Part shown: piece after piece, positions 40,454 through 50,516 of the stretch
Layout: each line of letters opens with the position of its first letter
Numbering within the stretch: position 1 is the stretch's first letter
Assembly: GCA_910576545.1 (NCBI GenBank)
Contig: CAJTKM010000014.1
Span: 1 to 64,000, forward strand
Origin: Lachnospiraceae bacterium
GTDB lineage: Bacteria > Bacillota > Clostridia > Lachnospirales > Anaerotignaceae
Length of the DNA: 64,000 nt
Reading direction: 5' to 3'
Translations under genes and position numbers: made by a program
Notes under the pieces: generated by a model
Told to the model about the DNA's origin: nothing
The model's database searches: none
The model's input: only the letters and a program-made list of their open reading frames with translations

Positions 40454-41290
40454 TTAATTGCCGTTATACCCGAATTTCCTGCTTTGCAGCGTTTCCTTCC
40501 ACCAGCGTTCGCGCTCCAGAATCACAGCATCGTCCACCCGGGCATTATAGTTTTCCAAAATGGCATACTGTAAATTGTCTTTGATATAGTCAAAGCCTTT
40601 TTCCTCTTTGAGCTTCACAAGCTCATCGTTATCACCATGCCCGTTTTGGGCATATGCGCGCCAGCGTTTCAAAAGCATGCCCTTCTCCGCCGTTGCAGAG
40701 CCAACGTAAAGCCTGCCATTCGCCTTATCCGTTATCAGATAAACTGCTTTCTGGCTTTCCAGTGCAGCGATCCAATCATGTTTCCCTCGCTCCAGAATTG
40801 CAGCAAGCTGGCGGTAGGAGAGCCGCACCTTATCATATCCCGGGAAATCATCCCCATCAAACGCCGCAGGCAGTATCTCACAGACCACCAATTCCTGATA
40901 GACTCGCTTATAAAATACGCCCTGTGGGCGCGTCCGCTTATGGTAGCGCACAATGACCCGCCCATAATACTGACTGTATTCCGGCAACTCCACCCCATCA
41001 AAGGCAACTTCGTCTATTTCTGCATTGTCCCGCTTATTTGTCACCTTTTTGATTGTTGTCAAAAGCCAGCGGTCACAGGACAGCTTCAAAAAACAGACGG
41101 CAGTCTGCCCTACGCTGAAATAATCCCTCTGTTTTTTCGCAAACAGCCAATCGGTGTTTACGATTTCCGGATTTTCCTTGTAAAGCTCCATCGGGTCTTT
41201 CGAACCATTCCACTGGTTGAATTTTATCTTCACATCGTCCAGCCCCGCAGCTGAAAAGCGCAGAAGGTCGTCCAGCATGATTTCGCCCAT
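40454..41290 (-). CDS. GIY-YIG nuclease-domain protein
   Basis: The 278-residue protein has a C-terminal GIY-YIG domain at about 182-270: KAVYLITDKANGRLYVGSA holds the two-part VYL/YVG motif and is followed by KRWRAYAQNGHGDNDELVKL, which includes the usual Arg, His and Asn region, and a late Glu (ILERERWWK). The N-terminal 170 residues do not match a family I know. ATG 41290 follows GGAGGGG. It lies 13 bases after the small gene at 41304, in line with ruvB and ruvA, which suggests a DNA-repair or restriction role. Confidence 0.8.
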   Translation of the reverse strand: MGEIMLDDLLRFSAAGLDDVKIKFNQWNGSKDPMELYKENPEIVNTDWLFAKKQRDYFSVGQTAVCFLKLSCDRWLLTTIKKVTNKRDNAEIDEVAFDGVELPEYSQYYGRVIVRYHKRTRPQGVFYKRVYQELVVCEILPAAFDGDDFPGYDKVRLSYRQLAAILERGKHDWIAALESQKAVYLITDKANGRLYVGSATAEKGMLLKRWRAYAQNGHGDNDELVKLKEEKGFDYIKDNLQYAILENYNARVDDAVILERERWWKETLQSRKFGYNGN

Positions 41291-41303
41291 TTTCGCCCCT
41301 CCG

Positions 41304-41567
41304 TTATAATTCCTTCCAATACTGCTTTACGCTGCCCTCCGCAAGCGCGTCCATATAGGAATCCGCCATTTCAAAAATTTCGTCCTCATCCTTGATTTTC
41401 AGGAATATACTGCCCTTTTCTGCAAACACGTCCTTGCGTTTCCCTGCGTTTTTCTCCGCCCATTCCAGAAATTCCTTTTCCCAGCGGACAGCCGCCTGTT
41501 CTGCATCCTCATAGCAGAGCAGCTCGTCCCGCACAGCCTCCGCTATCTCTTTGATTTCCAGCTTCAT
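41304..41567 (-). CDS. Small acidic helical protein of unknown function
   Basis: The 87-residue protein is rich in Glu and Lys, helical and soluble. ATG 41567 follows AAAGGAG with good spacing. It sits 12 bases after ruvB and 13 before the GIY-YIG gene, so it is probably translated from the same mRNA. No motif is recognised. Confidence 0.7.
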   Translation of the reverse strand: MKLEIKEIAEAVRDELLCYEDAEQAAVRWEKEFLEWAEKNAGKRKDVFAEKGSIFLKIKDEDEIFEMADSYMDALAEGSVKQYWKEL

Positions 41568-41579
41568 TCCGTTCTCCTT

Positions 41580-42593
41580 TCATGGCTCCGGCTTTTCCAT
41601 GCCAAAATACGCATATCCCTGCTTCGTCACAATACGTCCCCTCGGTGTCCGCTGGATATATCCCAGCTGCAAAAGGTACGGTTCATACACATCTTCAATC
41701 GTTTCAGCTTCTTCATTTACGGACGCGGCCAGCGTATCCAGCCCGACAGGTCCGCCGTTAAATTTCTCTATCATCGCAAGCAGCATGTTTCGGTCTGTCT
41801 GCTCCAGCCCCATTTTATCCACTTCAAGCAAATCCAGAGCAAAGCGGGCAACCTCCCCTGTAATCACGCCGTTATAGCGCACCTGTGCGAAATCCCGCAC
41901 GCGTTTCAGCAGACGGTTCGCCAGCCTTGGCGTCCCTCTTGAGCGGCGGGCGATTTCTTCCGCACCTTCTTCTTCCATCTCCACCTGCAATACCTCTGCG
42001 GAACGCCTGAGTATGATTTTCAGGTTCTGCACATTATACGGCTCCAGCCGCTGTACAACGCCGAATCTGTCCCGCAGGGGTGCAGTCAGAAGCCCGATGC
42101 GCGTCGTCGCACCAATCAGCGTAAACTGCGGCAGGTCCAGCCGGACAGAGCGTGCTCCCGGTCCCTTGCCAATCATAATGTCTATCACATAGTCCTCCAT
42201 CGCCGGATAAAGAATTTCCTCAATCATGCGGTTCAGCCTGTGTATTTCGTCAATAAACAAAATATCGCCTTCACTCAGGCTGTTCAGCACCGCTGCCATA
42301 TCCCCCGGACGTTCCACAGCCGGACCGGAAGTTGTTTTAATATGTACGCCCATTTCATTTGCGATAATATTGGAAAGAGTTGTTTTCCCCAATCCCGGCG
42401 GACCGTAAAGCAGGACATGGTCAAGAGCCTCTTTCCTCTGCTTTGCCGCCTCAATAAATACCTTCAAGTTTTCTTTTACACTTTCCTGCCCGATATAATT
42501 TCCCAGACTCGCGGGCCGCAGCTTCGGCTCCAGTTCGCGGTCCTCCTCACGGAAGCCCGCCGTCAAAATCCGCCTGTTTTCCAAATCCAACAC
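41580..42593 (-). CDS. ruvB: Holliday junction branch migration helicase RuvB
   Basis: The 337-residue AAA+ motor has Walker [10 protein letters not shown], Walker [12 protein letters not shown], sensor [20 protein letters not shown] and the C-terminal winged helix ([18 protein letters not shown]). It forms hexamers that pump DNA through RuvA-bound junctions. The annotated GTG at 42593 has only a weak ribosome binding site; a TTG at 42584 with AGGTG upstream is an alternative. It follows ruvA by 42 bases. Confidence 0.95.
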   Translation of the reverse strand: MLDLENRRILTAGFREEDRELEPKLRPASLGNYIGQESVKENLKVFIEAAKQRKEALDHVLLYGPPGLGKTTLSNIIANEMGVHIKTTSGPAVERPGDMAAVLNSLSEGDILFIDEIHRLNRMIEEILYPAMEDYVIDIMIGKGPGARSVRLDLPQFTLIGATTRIGLLTAPLRDRFGVVQRLEPYNVQNLKIILRRSAEVLQVEMEEEGAEEIARRSRGTPRLANRLLKRVRDFAQVRYNGVITGEVARFALDLLEVDKMGLEQTDRNMLLAMIEKFNGGPVGLDTLAASVNEEAETIEDVYEPYLLQLGYIQRTPRGRIVTKQGYAYFGMEKPEP

Positions 42594-42635
42594 CTGCTTT
42601 TATCCCAGACGGCAGAGCCGCCCTGTTTTTCTCTG

Positions 42636-43244
42636 TCAAAAAGCGACCATCTTTTTCAGAGCCGCTTTCAAAATATCCTCTGTTGTCATGCCTTCCGCCG
42701 CAATGGCGTTGACCGCCTTTCCTGCCTCGTTGCGGCTGTATCCCAGTGCCATCATGGCGTCAATCGCTTCAAACCGCGCATCTGTGCCACCTGTCGGCGA
42801 AAGCTCCCGCTGCCACATTTCGCCCTGCTCCAACGTTTCTTCCGTCCGGAATTTATCCTTCAGTTCCAGCACGACCCGCTGTGCCGTTTTCCGCCCGACT
42901 CCGGGGGCCTGGCAGAGCGTTTTTACATCATCGGAGAGAATTGCCAGTATCAGCTGCCGGGGCGTCAGCTGCGCCAGAAAGCCCAGCGCGCCCTTCGGTC
43001 CTACCCCGCTGACCGTCAGCAGCTTATGGAACATCTCCTGTTCCTCCGAAGAAGAAAAGCCATACATCGATATGCCGCCTTCTTTAACATCAAGATAAGT
43101 ATAGACCTTCACCTCCGCGCCTGTCTGCGGCAGCCTTGCCAGTGTTGCAGGGGAAACAAAGACCTGATAGCCGATACCCCCGCTTTCTATTATGATAAAA
43201 TTTTCCGCCCGCCTTTCCAGCGAACCTCTGATAAAAGAAATCAT
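42636..43244 (-). CDS. ruvA: Holliday junction DNA helicase subunit RuvA
   Basis: The 202-residue protein binds four-way junctions and recruits RuvB. It has the N-terminal OB fold (MISFIRGSLERR), helix-hairpin-helix motifs (VSGVGPKGALGFLAQ; APGVGRKTAQRVVLELKDK) and a C-terminal RuvB-binding helix domain (ALGYSRNEAGKAVNAIA). It starts 23 bases after carD. Confidence 0.95.
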   Translation of the reverse strand: MISFIRGSLERRAENFIIIESGGIGYQVFVSPATLARLPQTGAEVKVYTYLDVKEGGISMYGFSSSEEQEMFHKLLTVSGVGPKGALGFLAQLTPRQLILAILSDDVKTLCQAPGVGRKTAQRVVLELKDKFRTEETLEQGEMWQRELSPTGGTDARFEAIDAMMALGYSRNEAGKAVNAIAAEGMTTEDILKAALKKMVAF

Positions 43245-43267
43245 ATTTCTCTGCCTTTCTAAAGCTC

Positions 43268-43780
43268 TCAGCCCTGCGTCGCGCGCACACGTTTCAAAAT
43301 ATACTCCTCCACAGCTTCAAGAGGGATTTCCAACGCTATGGAAAATTCCTGATGAAGTAAATCCTTTGCCAGCCTGTCGAAATCCTGTTCCGTTTTCGCC
43401 AGCTTTTTCCCACTCCCTGCAATGCTCTGTTTCTTCTGAAAAATCGTTTTTATCAGCCGCACTAAATCCTCGCACTGGTGGGTATCCAGACATTCCCGAT
43501 ATTTCTCGCTCAGCGTCCGCACATCCTGGCCCGCAAAGGCTTCCGCCTCGATTTCCGGTATCTGTTCAATCAGCGTTTCCGCCTCCTGCTTCGTCAGTAT
43601 ATTCCGCATATAGACCTGCGTATCCACAGGCGCGTAAATCGTACCTGAGCCGAACACCTGCACAAGCGTATAATAAAGCCTGCCTGCCCTGACTATCGGA
43701 TAGTTTTCCGGAACACCAACGTCCTCCACCCTGCATATCCCGCTGTTTCCATAAATCACATAATCGTCTTTTTGAAACAT
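43268..43780 (-). CDS. CarD-family RNA polymerase-binding regulator
   Basis: The 170-residue protein begins with the CarD/CdnL Tudor-like domain (FQKDDYVIYGNSGICRVEDVG; YYTLVQVFGSGTIYAPVD), which contacts RNA polymerase beta, followed by a helical C-terminal domain. Family members adjust open-complex stability at rRNA and other promoters. GAGGGTGA precedes ATG 43780. It is the likely first gene of the carD-ruvA-ruvB unit. Confidence 0.88.
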   Translation of the reverse strand: MFQKDDYVIYGNSGICRVEDVGVPENYPIVRAGRLYYTLVQVFGSGTIYAPVDTQVYMRNILTKQEAETLIEQIPEIEAEAFAGQDVRTLSEKYRECLDTHQCEDLVRLIKTIFQKKQSIAGSGKKLAKTEQDFDRLAKDLLHQEFSIALEIPLEAVEEYILKRVRATQG

Positions 43781-44085
43781 CGCAGATTCACCCTCTCTTT
43801 ATTTTCCATCCTTCCATCGTCATTTTTAACAGTCGCCCTGACCGTTCTATTTTGGCAATGCATATTCAGCGGCTTTTTCTTATTTTACCACACTCTGTCC
43901 CATAATTGCAAAGAAAGATTTCCTCCACCCATAATTGCAGGCTTTTTCCGCATAAAAAAATACCTCGTCTGCCAAAGGCGGCCTGGCTAGAAAAAACAAC
44001 TTTTCTTTTAAGATTGATTTCTTCAGCCAGCACACATAAAGTGTAGTGTCTTTGTCAAACGAAGGTATTTTATTCTAAAAACGCC
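43781..44085. other. Intergenic region between carD and the SLH gene
   Basis: This 305-bp AT-rich gap should hold the carD promoter. Roughly inverted sequences AAAAAAATACCTCG (43955-43968) and CGAAGGTATTTTAT (44059-44072) enclose about 90 bases. No gene is visible. Confidence 0.45.
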
Positions 44086-45399
44086 TTATCCTGCAATATT
44101 TTTGCAGAACCGCATCAATATAGACGCAACCTGTGCGCGAGTCGCACTGCCGCCGGGCGTAAGCGTTTCGGGCGTTGTACCGGATACAAGACCGTTCGCA
44201 TTCGCCCATTGCAGGGCAGTCATTGCGTAGGGACTGATTTTTCCGGCGTCCACATAGACGGAAAGGTCAGCAGTACCACTCATGTCATAGCCCTTATAGT
44301 TTGCATAGCGGTACAGGATAGACGCCATCTGCTCCCGTGTAATGGTATCCTCAGGGCCAAAAATGCCATCCCCGTAGCCAGATACGATTCCATTCTCAGA
44401 AGCCCATGCCACCGCACTTGCATAATACTGACTTGCGGGCACGTCCCTGAACGGCGCAGCAGAAACAGCCGGTCTGCCTTCCAGACGGTATAGTATGGTA
44501 ACAATCATGCCGCGCGTCGTTGTAACGTTGGGGCTGAACAAATCGGGGTCTGTACCGGACATCATGCCGTTCCCATATACATACTGCACCGCGCTGTAAA
44601 ACCATTCGCTCTGCGGAACATCGCGGAACGGCAGGGAAACAGGGATATCCGGCGTTTCCGGACGTTTCGGTTCTTCACCGGACGCAAATATCGGTTCTAC
44701 CCGTACATCGGAAGCAGGCATCGTAAAGGTATAGCGGCGGCTGTTCTGTTCCGTAAGTTCGATTTCATCGTCATCTTCATCATATACAGTCAGGTCGTCC
44801 AGATAATAACCCTCATCCGGTGCCGCAGTCAAAGTGACTTTTGTGCCCTTGCTCGCATGGGAAGGGCTTGCCTCCATTTCACCGCCTTTTGTTACCCGTA
44901 CTTCTACGGCATAACGCTTCGAGCTGTCAGATGAAGTCCCAGAGCTGGAGGACTTGCCATCCTCCTTGAAGGATATGCGGGAATATGCCTGGTCTTTCAT
45001 GTTGCTGTCCACCAGTCTGCCGGATACAGATTCAATGGAGAACGCTTTATCTGAGGAAAGCGTGCCCAGGGTCAGGGAACTGCCCGTATTCAGCGAGTTT
45101 TCCCCCGCAGTGATATACAGCGTGACAGTATCATTACTTTGCTTTTCAACAGAATAGCCATTGTTTTTAGAGAGCGTGCGGTCAAAGTCGAAGCTGAAAT
45201 TTTTGCCTCCTTCTGTTGAAATCGTCAACTGCACGCCGTAACAGTCCGATGGCAGTCCGTCAAGCTTTAACGTTTGCTGGTCCCCTTTTGAATTTGAGGA
45301 ATATACCAATGTTGGCGAATCTGCCGCGTATGCAGTACCCACAACAGGCAACGCCAGAAGAAATGCCATGAATAAAGCTGGAAAACGTGTTTTTTTCAT
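44086..45399 (-). CDS. Exported S-layer homology (SLH) domain protein
   Basis: The 437-residue protein has a signal peptide (MKKTRFPALFMAFLLALPVV, cleaved after AYA), a beta-rich N-terminal region (about 26-140), a Ser-rich linker, a bacterial repeat-like domain (APDEGYYLDDLTVYDEDDDEIEL) and three SLH domains (about 258-437; LPFRDVPQSEWFYSAVQY, APFRDVPASQYYASAVAW and a third with LQWANANGLVSG). SLH domains bind pyruvylated cell-wall polymers, so it is cell-surface anchored. ATG 45399 follows AAAGGAC. An upstream in-frame start lacks a site. Confidence 0.88.
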   Translation of the reverse strand: MKKTRFPALFMAFLLALPVVGTAYAADSPTLVYSSNSKGDQQTLKLDGLPSDCYGVQLTISTEGGKNFSFDFDRTLSKNNGYSVEKQSNDTVTLYITAGENSLNTGSSLTLGTLSSDKAFSIESVSGRLVDSNMKDQAYSRISFKEDGKSSSSGTSSDSSKRYAVEVRVTKGGEMEASPSHASKGTKVTLTAAPDEGYYLDDLTVYDEDDDEIELTEQNSRRYTFTMPASDVRVEPIFASGEEPKRPETPDIPVSLPFRDVPQSEWFYSAVQYVYGNGMMSGTDPDLFSPNVTTTRGMIVTILYRLEGRPAVSAAPFRDVPASQYYASAVAWASENGIVSGYGDGIFGPEDTITREQMASILYRYANYKGYDMSGTADLSVYVDAGKISPYAMTALQWANANGLVSGTTPETLTPGGSATRAQVASILMRFCKNIAG

Positions 45400-45526
45400 G
45401 TTTTTGTCCTTTCTTTTGAAATCCAGCCGCCCGCTCCCGCCCAATCCCATTGGGCAGGAGCCTTGCGCCTGAAATAGTTTTTATGAAGAAATTGCAGTTT
45501 TCCAATGGGGCTTGTCCCCAATGTTT

Positions 45527-45692
45527 TAAGAACTTATCCGTAAATAAGATACGTGCAGATTGCACAGTCAGATTTTTCCGCAGGCAAGGAGCTTTTTTGC
45601 AGGCGTACCGGGTGGTACGGCAAGGAAAAGCGACAAAGGCTGCCGGAAAAATGAAACAGGATATGCGTAGATAATTTACGGATAGATTCTAA
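45527..45692 (+). mobile_element. MITE-like element, copy C
   Basis: The core 45530-45689 (160 bp) begins GAACTTATCCGTAAAT and ends ATTTACGGATAGATTC, with TAA flanks at 45527-45529 and 45690-45692. It has the same orientation as copy A and differs at scattered positions. It lies between the SLH gene start and the M60 gene stop; its right end is 7 bases from that stop codon. Confidence 0.8.
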
Positions 45693-45698
45693 GCCTTG

Positions 45699-48600
45699 TT
45701 AAGGGGTACTTTGCAGTTCAATCTGCGGGAAAGTATCCTCACTGGGGAAACTAATCCAAAGAGTTTCACTGGTTGTCCGCCGGTTTTCGCTGCTTTCAGG
45801 CTCATTTGTACGATAAAGTACCGCCCTGATCTCCATGGGGAAACCGTTTTCCGTTTCAATTTCAATCTCATTCTCTGTTTGATTTTCAGGGCGCGGATAA
45901 ATTACGTTGTCTTTTTCATTCAACGCCCGTTCCGCCTCTAAATCAGGAACAAAGATAAAGAAACCATCGCTGGTATCGCTGACTGCCCCATCCTCCGGAA
46001 TTTCCGCAAGCATAACCGAATAACCGTTCATAGGCCGCTCAATGAACTCAGGTTCATCATCATAAGTACCCTCGCCATCTTTTTCGACTTGATAGCGTGC
46101 CTGTATTTCAACGGTGTTGTAAACAGGGTCGCCACGATATGTACCAATGATAACAAGCGTGTTCGCCGGAATGACCTGTTCGCTGTTTTCACCATATTTA
46201 TATGCTTCTTTCAGACGTCCTGCTGCCGCAGTTTCATAGAAATCAATTCGGTCGCCGGGATAATCCAAAAGCTGGATATTTGTATCCGAAAGCCCTGTAA
46301 TTTCTATAATTGCCGCATCAAATGTCCAAATGCGGGTATCTTCCGCTGGCGCGCCAGGCTTATGGAAATATGCAGGCTGGGACGCTGTAACTGCTCCATT
46401 CAGGGCTACTGTCCACTTCTCCGAATCTGCCGCTTTGACCCTGACAACGCAGCTCGTGCTGTTTTCGCCCGTCAGAATGCCTGTAACAGGAACTTCTCCG
46501 CTCTTCATCGTAATGGTTAACTTGCCGCCTTCCGAAGAAACCGTATATAATCCGCTGTCAATCGTCTTATTATAAGCCACGCGAACTTCCTCCGCCGTCA
46601 CTTCTGTGCCAATGTTCCCCAGAATGTCAATGGGGACTGCTGAATACTTGTACGCAAGGTTGTTCGCTTCACCGAGGTTGTCCACATAGACACAGGTATC
46701 TTTTGTCTTGTCAACACGGGCAAAGCCAACCTTTGTACCATTGCGGCGGATTTCATAACCTAAAATATTCTCAGAGTTCGAATTAAGGGTCACTGTGGCT
46801 GTATTTCCTGCAACACTTGCGGAAATCACAGCTTCGATGCTGCCGCCTTTATTTCCATCCAAGCGGCTGGCATAGCTGTCATCGTTCAGATACCAGATTG
46901 CCCTGTCTTCTTTCGTGCATTTGCCAATTTCAGTTTTTGTCGTTTCGCTAAGTTCCATACCCCAGCGCGTAAAGAATTCTGTCAAATCACGACCTGTGAC
47001 TTCGGACGCAAGCAGGGCAACACGGTCATCATAGGATTTGCCGCTATAATCACCATTTTTCCAGCGCCTGAAAAATTCATTGTAGAAGCCCAGCGGGTTG
47101 CCCGCATTGTCATACGCCAGATGCAGCTGCCAATACATACCAAGCTGTACGAATACGTTATTCGCCGCGCCCGGTCTGCCGGCCGAAACCTTATCATAAA
47201 TTCTATCCCAGAAGCCAGCAAGCCGGGTCTGCTTTTTCATATCTGCGCCATCCCAGGCCTGCACAGCAAGCGAATAAATGTTGTTCGTGATTTCCGCCTT
47301 GCCCAGCTTATCCATATTGTGCCCGATTTCATGGGCAATGCCCCATCCGAACAGAGAAGCACTTCCGCCGGAAGTCGGTCTGCCGCATACAAGCCCGGAA
47401 GCAGAGCCATAGCCGATACCAATATGGTTGCCCGCAGCATACATGAACGCGCCCGCGAACATACGCATATAGCGGATATTCTGTCTGGTAGTCATGGGAT
47501 ATTTATAGCTTGCAATATTCACATCCGTATCAATAATACCCTGTGTTTTGTTTGCAACAAAAAGCACTTCTTCCCATGCAAGGACATTCTGATACATAGT
47601 GTTCACAGCATCCGAGCCAAGCCCTGCTTTCACACTGTCAGCAGGAAGGGAAAGCAATACGCTCGGCGTAGAGATTTCCGTCGCATTCTGTATTGATGTC
47701 TGCGTAAGATTGCTATTTGCGCTGCAATGGGCATTCAGTTCGTTCACATACGTCTGAATTGTTTCTTTACGTTTGGCTTCGTCCATATCATACCAACCGG
47801 AAAGTTCAAGCACAGGAATACGCGTCACACCCTCGCTGTCGCGGATATGCAGCTTGATTTCTTCAGGCTTCCCGCCAGCGTATGTAAGGTAATACATACC
47901 TCCGCGCGGGTCTGTCAGAGAACCGATTTTCGGCGTTGTAATGTAGTTTCTGCCGGGTTTCAGCTGTACTGCACTGCCCCGCCAGATACCGGATTCGCCA
48001 AAATACTGTGTCGGTACCAGTGAAACGGGCTTATCGTCCGGCAGTTCCGCATAGACCGCAACAGTAGACCCTGCTGCCGCCGAAATGCCTACAGGCTGGA
48101 AATCGCTTGCGGACTGCCCATACTGCCTATCTTTTTCGCCTGTGCGGCTCTGGAAACCCTCGCGGACAAGCCCCAGTGCATCTGCACTGCCGTTCAGGAG
48201 CTTCTGCGCCAGCGTCAGTTCATCCTGCAGGCGGTTCACGTCCATATAAAAATCTGCCATAGAATCCAGACGGTCTTTCAGCGTCTGAATCTGTTCCAGC
48301 GTTACGCCATCTTTCAGCACAGTAAATGTGCCATCTGTAAACAGTTCCGCAATCTTGTCAGGCATGGAATCGCTCTTATAGAACGCAATTTCCGAAATGC
48401 TGACACGCGGACCGCCCTCTTTTTCGCCCAGTGCAATACTCAGACTCTTTATCCCCTTCGTTTCCGGGAACGGAAGAACGAGGTAATTGCGTTCGGTAAT
48501 GTTCGGCGCAGCCTTTTTCTCAAGGGTAAGAATGGTATTGCCGCTTTCATCCTTCGCCGTAATGGTGTATGTACTAATCCGGCTCTTGTAAGCCTTATCC

Positions 48601-50516
48601 AGATAAGGCACAAGCAGCAGATAGTTCATATCCTGCGGCGAATTGAATGTAAACGTAAAGGTACTGTCAAGCGACCAGTTCTTTGCAATCCAATAAGTAG
48701 CCGCATCGTTATCAATCAAATCCTTAGCAACATTGAAATTCGGGCAGAGGCTGCTGTTGGTATTGTTTTTATCCGCCATGACAATAGATACTATCTGGCT
48801 GTTGTCGATCCGGCCTTCCGCAGGAAGCTCAGGCATTTCAAGCAGCTCAAGGTTCGGCGTGCCGGCAGCTGTCGAAGAATATGGACCAAAGCCCTTGCTG
48901 TTGCCCGCTTTCACAGCAACCTCATAAGCCGTACCATTTTCCAGACCAGTAACCACTGCGCTTGTAGCCGTCAGGTTGCCGCCGAACTGCGTAAATGCGG
49001 ATTGACCGGCAATGCGATAAAATACCTGATACATTGTTGCATCTTTCGTGCTGCCCCAGCTGACGCGCAATGCCCTGTCGGCGGATTCTACACGGATATT
49101 AGAAGGCGCGCCAGGTATCTTCATGGACTGCGGCGTCGCGCTTACCAGCTCGGAAGGTGTGCCCTTCCAGGAACCATTTGTAGCCGTTATCTGGAAATAG
49201 TATTCCTTCATATTATCCAGACCGTCGATTGTCGCGCTGTTTGTTTTGGTTGTGCTTGTCTGTTTCAGCGCATCAGGCGCTGTACCATATGCCACAGAAT
49301 AACCCGTTACATTGCGGACGGAATTCCACGAAAGCATTACAGAACCATCCCCTGGAACAGCCTTCACACCCTTCACCTGCGAGGTATCGGAGGGTGCATC
49401 AGGCACGATGTCCTTGAGGAACTCAATCTGCGTGACTACGGCAAATTCCGGGTTCGCGCCATTTTGTCCCTCCACTCTTGTAACCGTAATCGTAACCTTT
49501 TTAACCGCTACTTTCCTGCCAAGGGGAATCGTGATTACATTTTGCCCTGCAACCCGTCCAATAGCATGAACGCCCTCAGGTAGAGACTGGTCAAACGCAA
49601 CGGTTTCTTTTTTGCCGTCTGCCAGTTCCAGTTCGACTGTACCCGCAAGGACTTCCCCTACAACAGTAGGTGTTGTAATATCAATTTCACTCATTTCCAC
49701 ACCGCTGCCCAAATCAATAGGAATGGAAATGACTCCGGCAGACACAGGGGCTATCTTGACTGCCGTTTCATTATCGGCAAATAAATCGTTCAAAGAGCCT
49801 TCTATGTTCAGCCCATTCGTATCGACCACCAGTCTGGCAATCGTGGCCGTTTCCAAAACCTGTGTTTCGGGAGAAAGTCCCAAAGAACGGCTGATGTACA
49901 CAAGGTCAATCAAATCGACTTCCCCATCGCCGTTCAAATCGCAGGCAGCAGACACATTTTTCTCGTCAAGATGTTTCGCAATCATGGAGCGGTCATTTTC
50001 ATTGACAGAGCCATTCCCGTCCGCATCGCCCAGAGCAAACGCCCCGCCTGCTGTGCTGACGATAATATGCCTGGAGTAATCGCTCAGCTGGACATTCTGC
50101 GAAAAATCGGCATAACCTTTCCCAGAAAGCGTCATTTTATAGCTGCCGGAGTCCAGGCCGGAAACCTCCGCCTCCAAATATCCAATCTGCTGTTCCGTCG
50201 TCAGTTCCGTACCCTCCGTATTTTTCTGCAATACGGATACACGGCCGGAAAGCCCGCCGGATAAACTCCCGCTGTTCAGGTCAATTACGCCCTGTTTGCC
50301 GCCGCTCGAAAGCGTCAGCTGTAAACCGCTTTCTTCCACAGATTCTCTCGTCTGCGGCAAATCAAAACAAACTGTCAGCCCAATCGAGCCTTTTTGCTGT
50401 ACAACAACATTTGCCGCATCGGCGGCTTCTGCTTTGACAGGCGGGAGTGCCGTACAAAGAGAGCATGCCATAATACAGCATAAAAATGCCGAAATGCTTT
50501 TTTGAAATCGTTTCAA
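45699..50516 (-). CDS. Secreted M60-like (enhancin-type) metallopeptidase with dockerin and FN3 domains
   Basis: The product has about 1605 residues, starting at TTG 50516 after GGGGG (AAGGGGGAACCACA). The signal peptide MKRFQKSISAFLCCIMACSL is followed by a beta domain, a dockerin at about 160-225 (GDADGNGSVNENDRSMIAKH and DLNGDGEVDLIDLVYISRSL, two calcium loops), two FN3 domains (about 382-555), a discoidin-like domain (about 575-720) and an M60 peptidase domain with HEIGHNMD at about 1061. M60-like enzymes of gut bacteria cleave mucin glycoproteins. The dockerin suggests docking to a cohesin-bearing partner. The C-terminal 400 residues look beta-rich. Confidence 0.85.
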   Translation of the reverse strand: MKRFQKSISAFLCCIMACSLCTALPPVKAEAADAANVVVQQKGSIGLTVCFDLPQTRESVEESGLQLTLSSGGKQGVIDLNSGSLSGGLSGRVSVLQKNTEGTELTTEQQIGYLEAEVSGLDSGSYKMTLSGKGYADFSQNVQLSDYSRHIIVSTAGGAFALGDADGNGSVNENDRSMIAKHLDEKNVSAACDLNGDGEVDLIDLVYISRSLGLSPETQVLETATIARLVVDTNGLNIEGSLNDLFADNETAVKIAPVSAGVISIPIDLGSGVEMSEIDITTPTVVGEVLAGTVELELADGKKETVAFDQSLPEGVHAIGRVAGQNVITIPLGRKVAVKKVTITVTRVEGQNGANPEFAVVTQIEFLKDIVPDAPSDTSQVKGVKAVPGDGSVMLSWNSVRNVTGYSVAYGTAPDALKQTSTTKTNSATIDGLDNMKEYYFQITATNGSWKGTPSELVSATPQSMKIPGAPSNIRVESADRALRVSWGSTKDATMYQVFYRIAGQSAFTQFGGNLTATSAVVTGLENGTAYEVAVKAGNSKGFGPYSSTAAGTPNLELLEMPELPAEGRIDNSQIVSIVMADKNNTNSSLCPNFNVAKDLIDNDAATYWIAKNWSLDSTFTFTFNSPQDMNYLLLVPYLDKAYKSRISTYTITAKDESGNTILTLEKKAAPNITERNYLVLPFPETKGIKSLSIALGEKEGGPRVSISEIAFYKSDSMPDKIAELFTDGTFTVLKDGVTLEQIQTLKDRLDSMADFYMDVNRLQDELTLAQKLLNGSADALGLVREGFQSRTGEKDRQYGQSASDFQPVGISAAAGSTVAVYAELPDDKPVSLVPTQYFGESGIWRGSAVQLKPGRNYITTPKIGSLTDPRGGMYYLTYAGGKPEEIKLHIRDSEGVTRIPVLELSGWYDMDEAKRKETIQTYVNELNAHCSANSNLTQTSIQNATEISTPSVLLSLPADSVKAGLGSDAVNTMYQNVLAWEEVLFVANKTQGIIDTDVNIASYKYPMTTRQNIRYMRMFAGAFMYAAGNHIGIGYGSASGLVCGRPTSGGSASLFGWGIAHEIGHNMDKLGKAEITNNIYSLAVQAWDGADMKKQTRLAGFWDRIYDKVSAGRPGAANNVFVQLGMYWQLHLAYDNAGNPLGFYNEFFRRWKNGDYSGKSYDDRVALLASEVTGRDLTEFFTRWGMELSETTKTEIGKCTKEDRAIWYLNDDSYASRLDGNKGGSIEAVISASVAGNTATVTLNSNSENILGYEIRRNGTKVGFARVDKTKDTCVYVDNLGEANNLAYKYSAVPIDILGNIGTEVTAEEVRVAYNKTIDSGLYTVSSEGGKLTITMKSGEVPVTGILTGENSTSCVVRVKAADSEKWTVALNGAVTASQPAYFHKPGAPAEDTRIWTFDAAIIEITGLSDTNIQLLDYPGDRIDFYETAAAGRLKEAYKYGENSEQVIPANTLVIIGTYRGDPVYNTVEIQARYQVEKDGEGTYDDEPEFIERPMNGYSVMLAEIPEDGAVSDTSDGFFIFVPDLEAERALNEKDNVIYPRPENQTENEIEIETENGFPMEIRAVLYRTNEPESSENRRTTSETLWISFPSEDTFPQIELQSTP

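Noticed and set aside
42240-43262. Plus-strand open frame of about 340 codons
   Set aside because: Antisense to ruvA and ruvB.
43955-44072. Possible fourth mobile repeat with inverted ends near carD
   Set aside because: The inverted ends are imperfect, there is no target duplication and no second copy was seen.
45450-45674. Plus-strand frame MKKLQFSNGACPQCF at the left edge of MITE copy C
   Set aside because: Short, without a clear ribosome binding site, and its continuation is element sequence.
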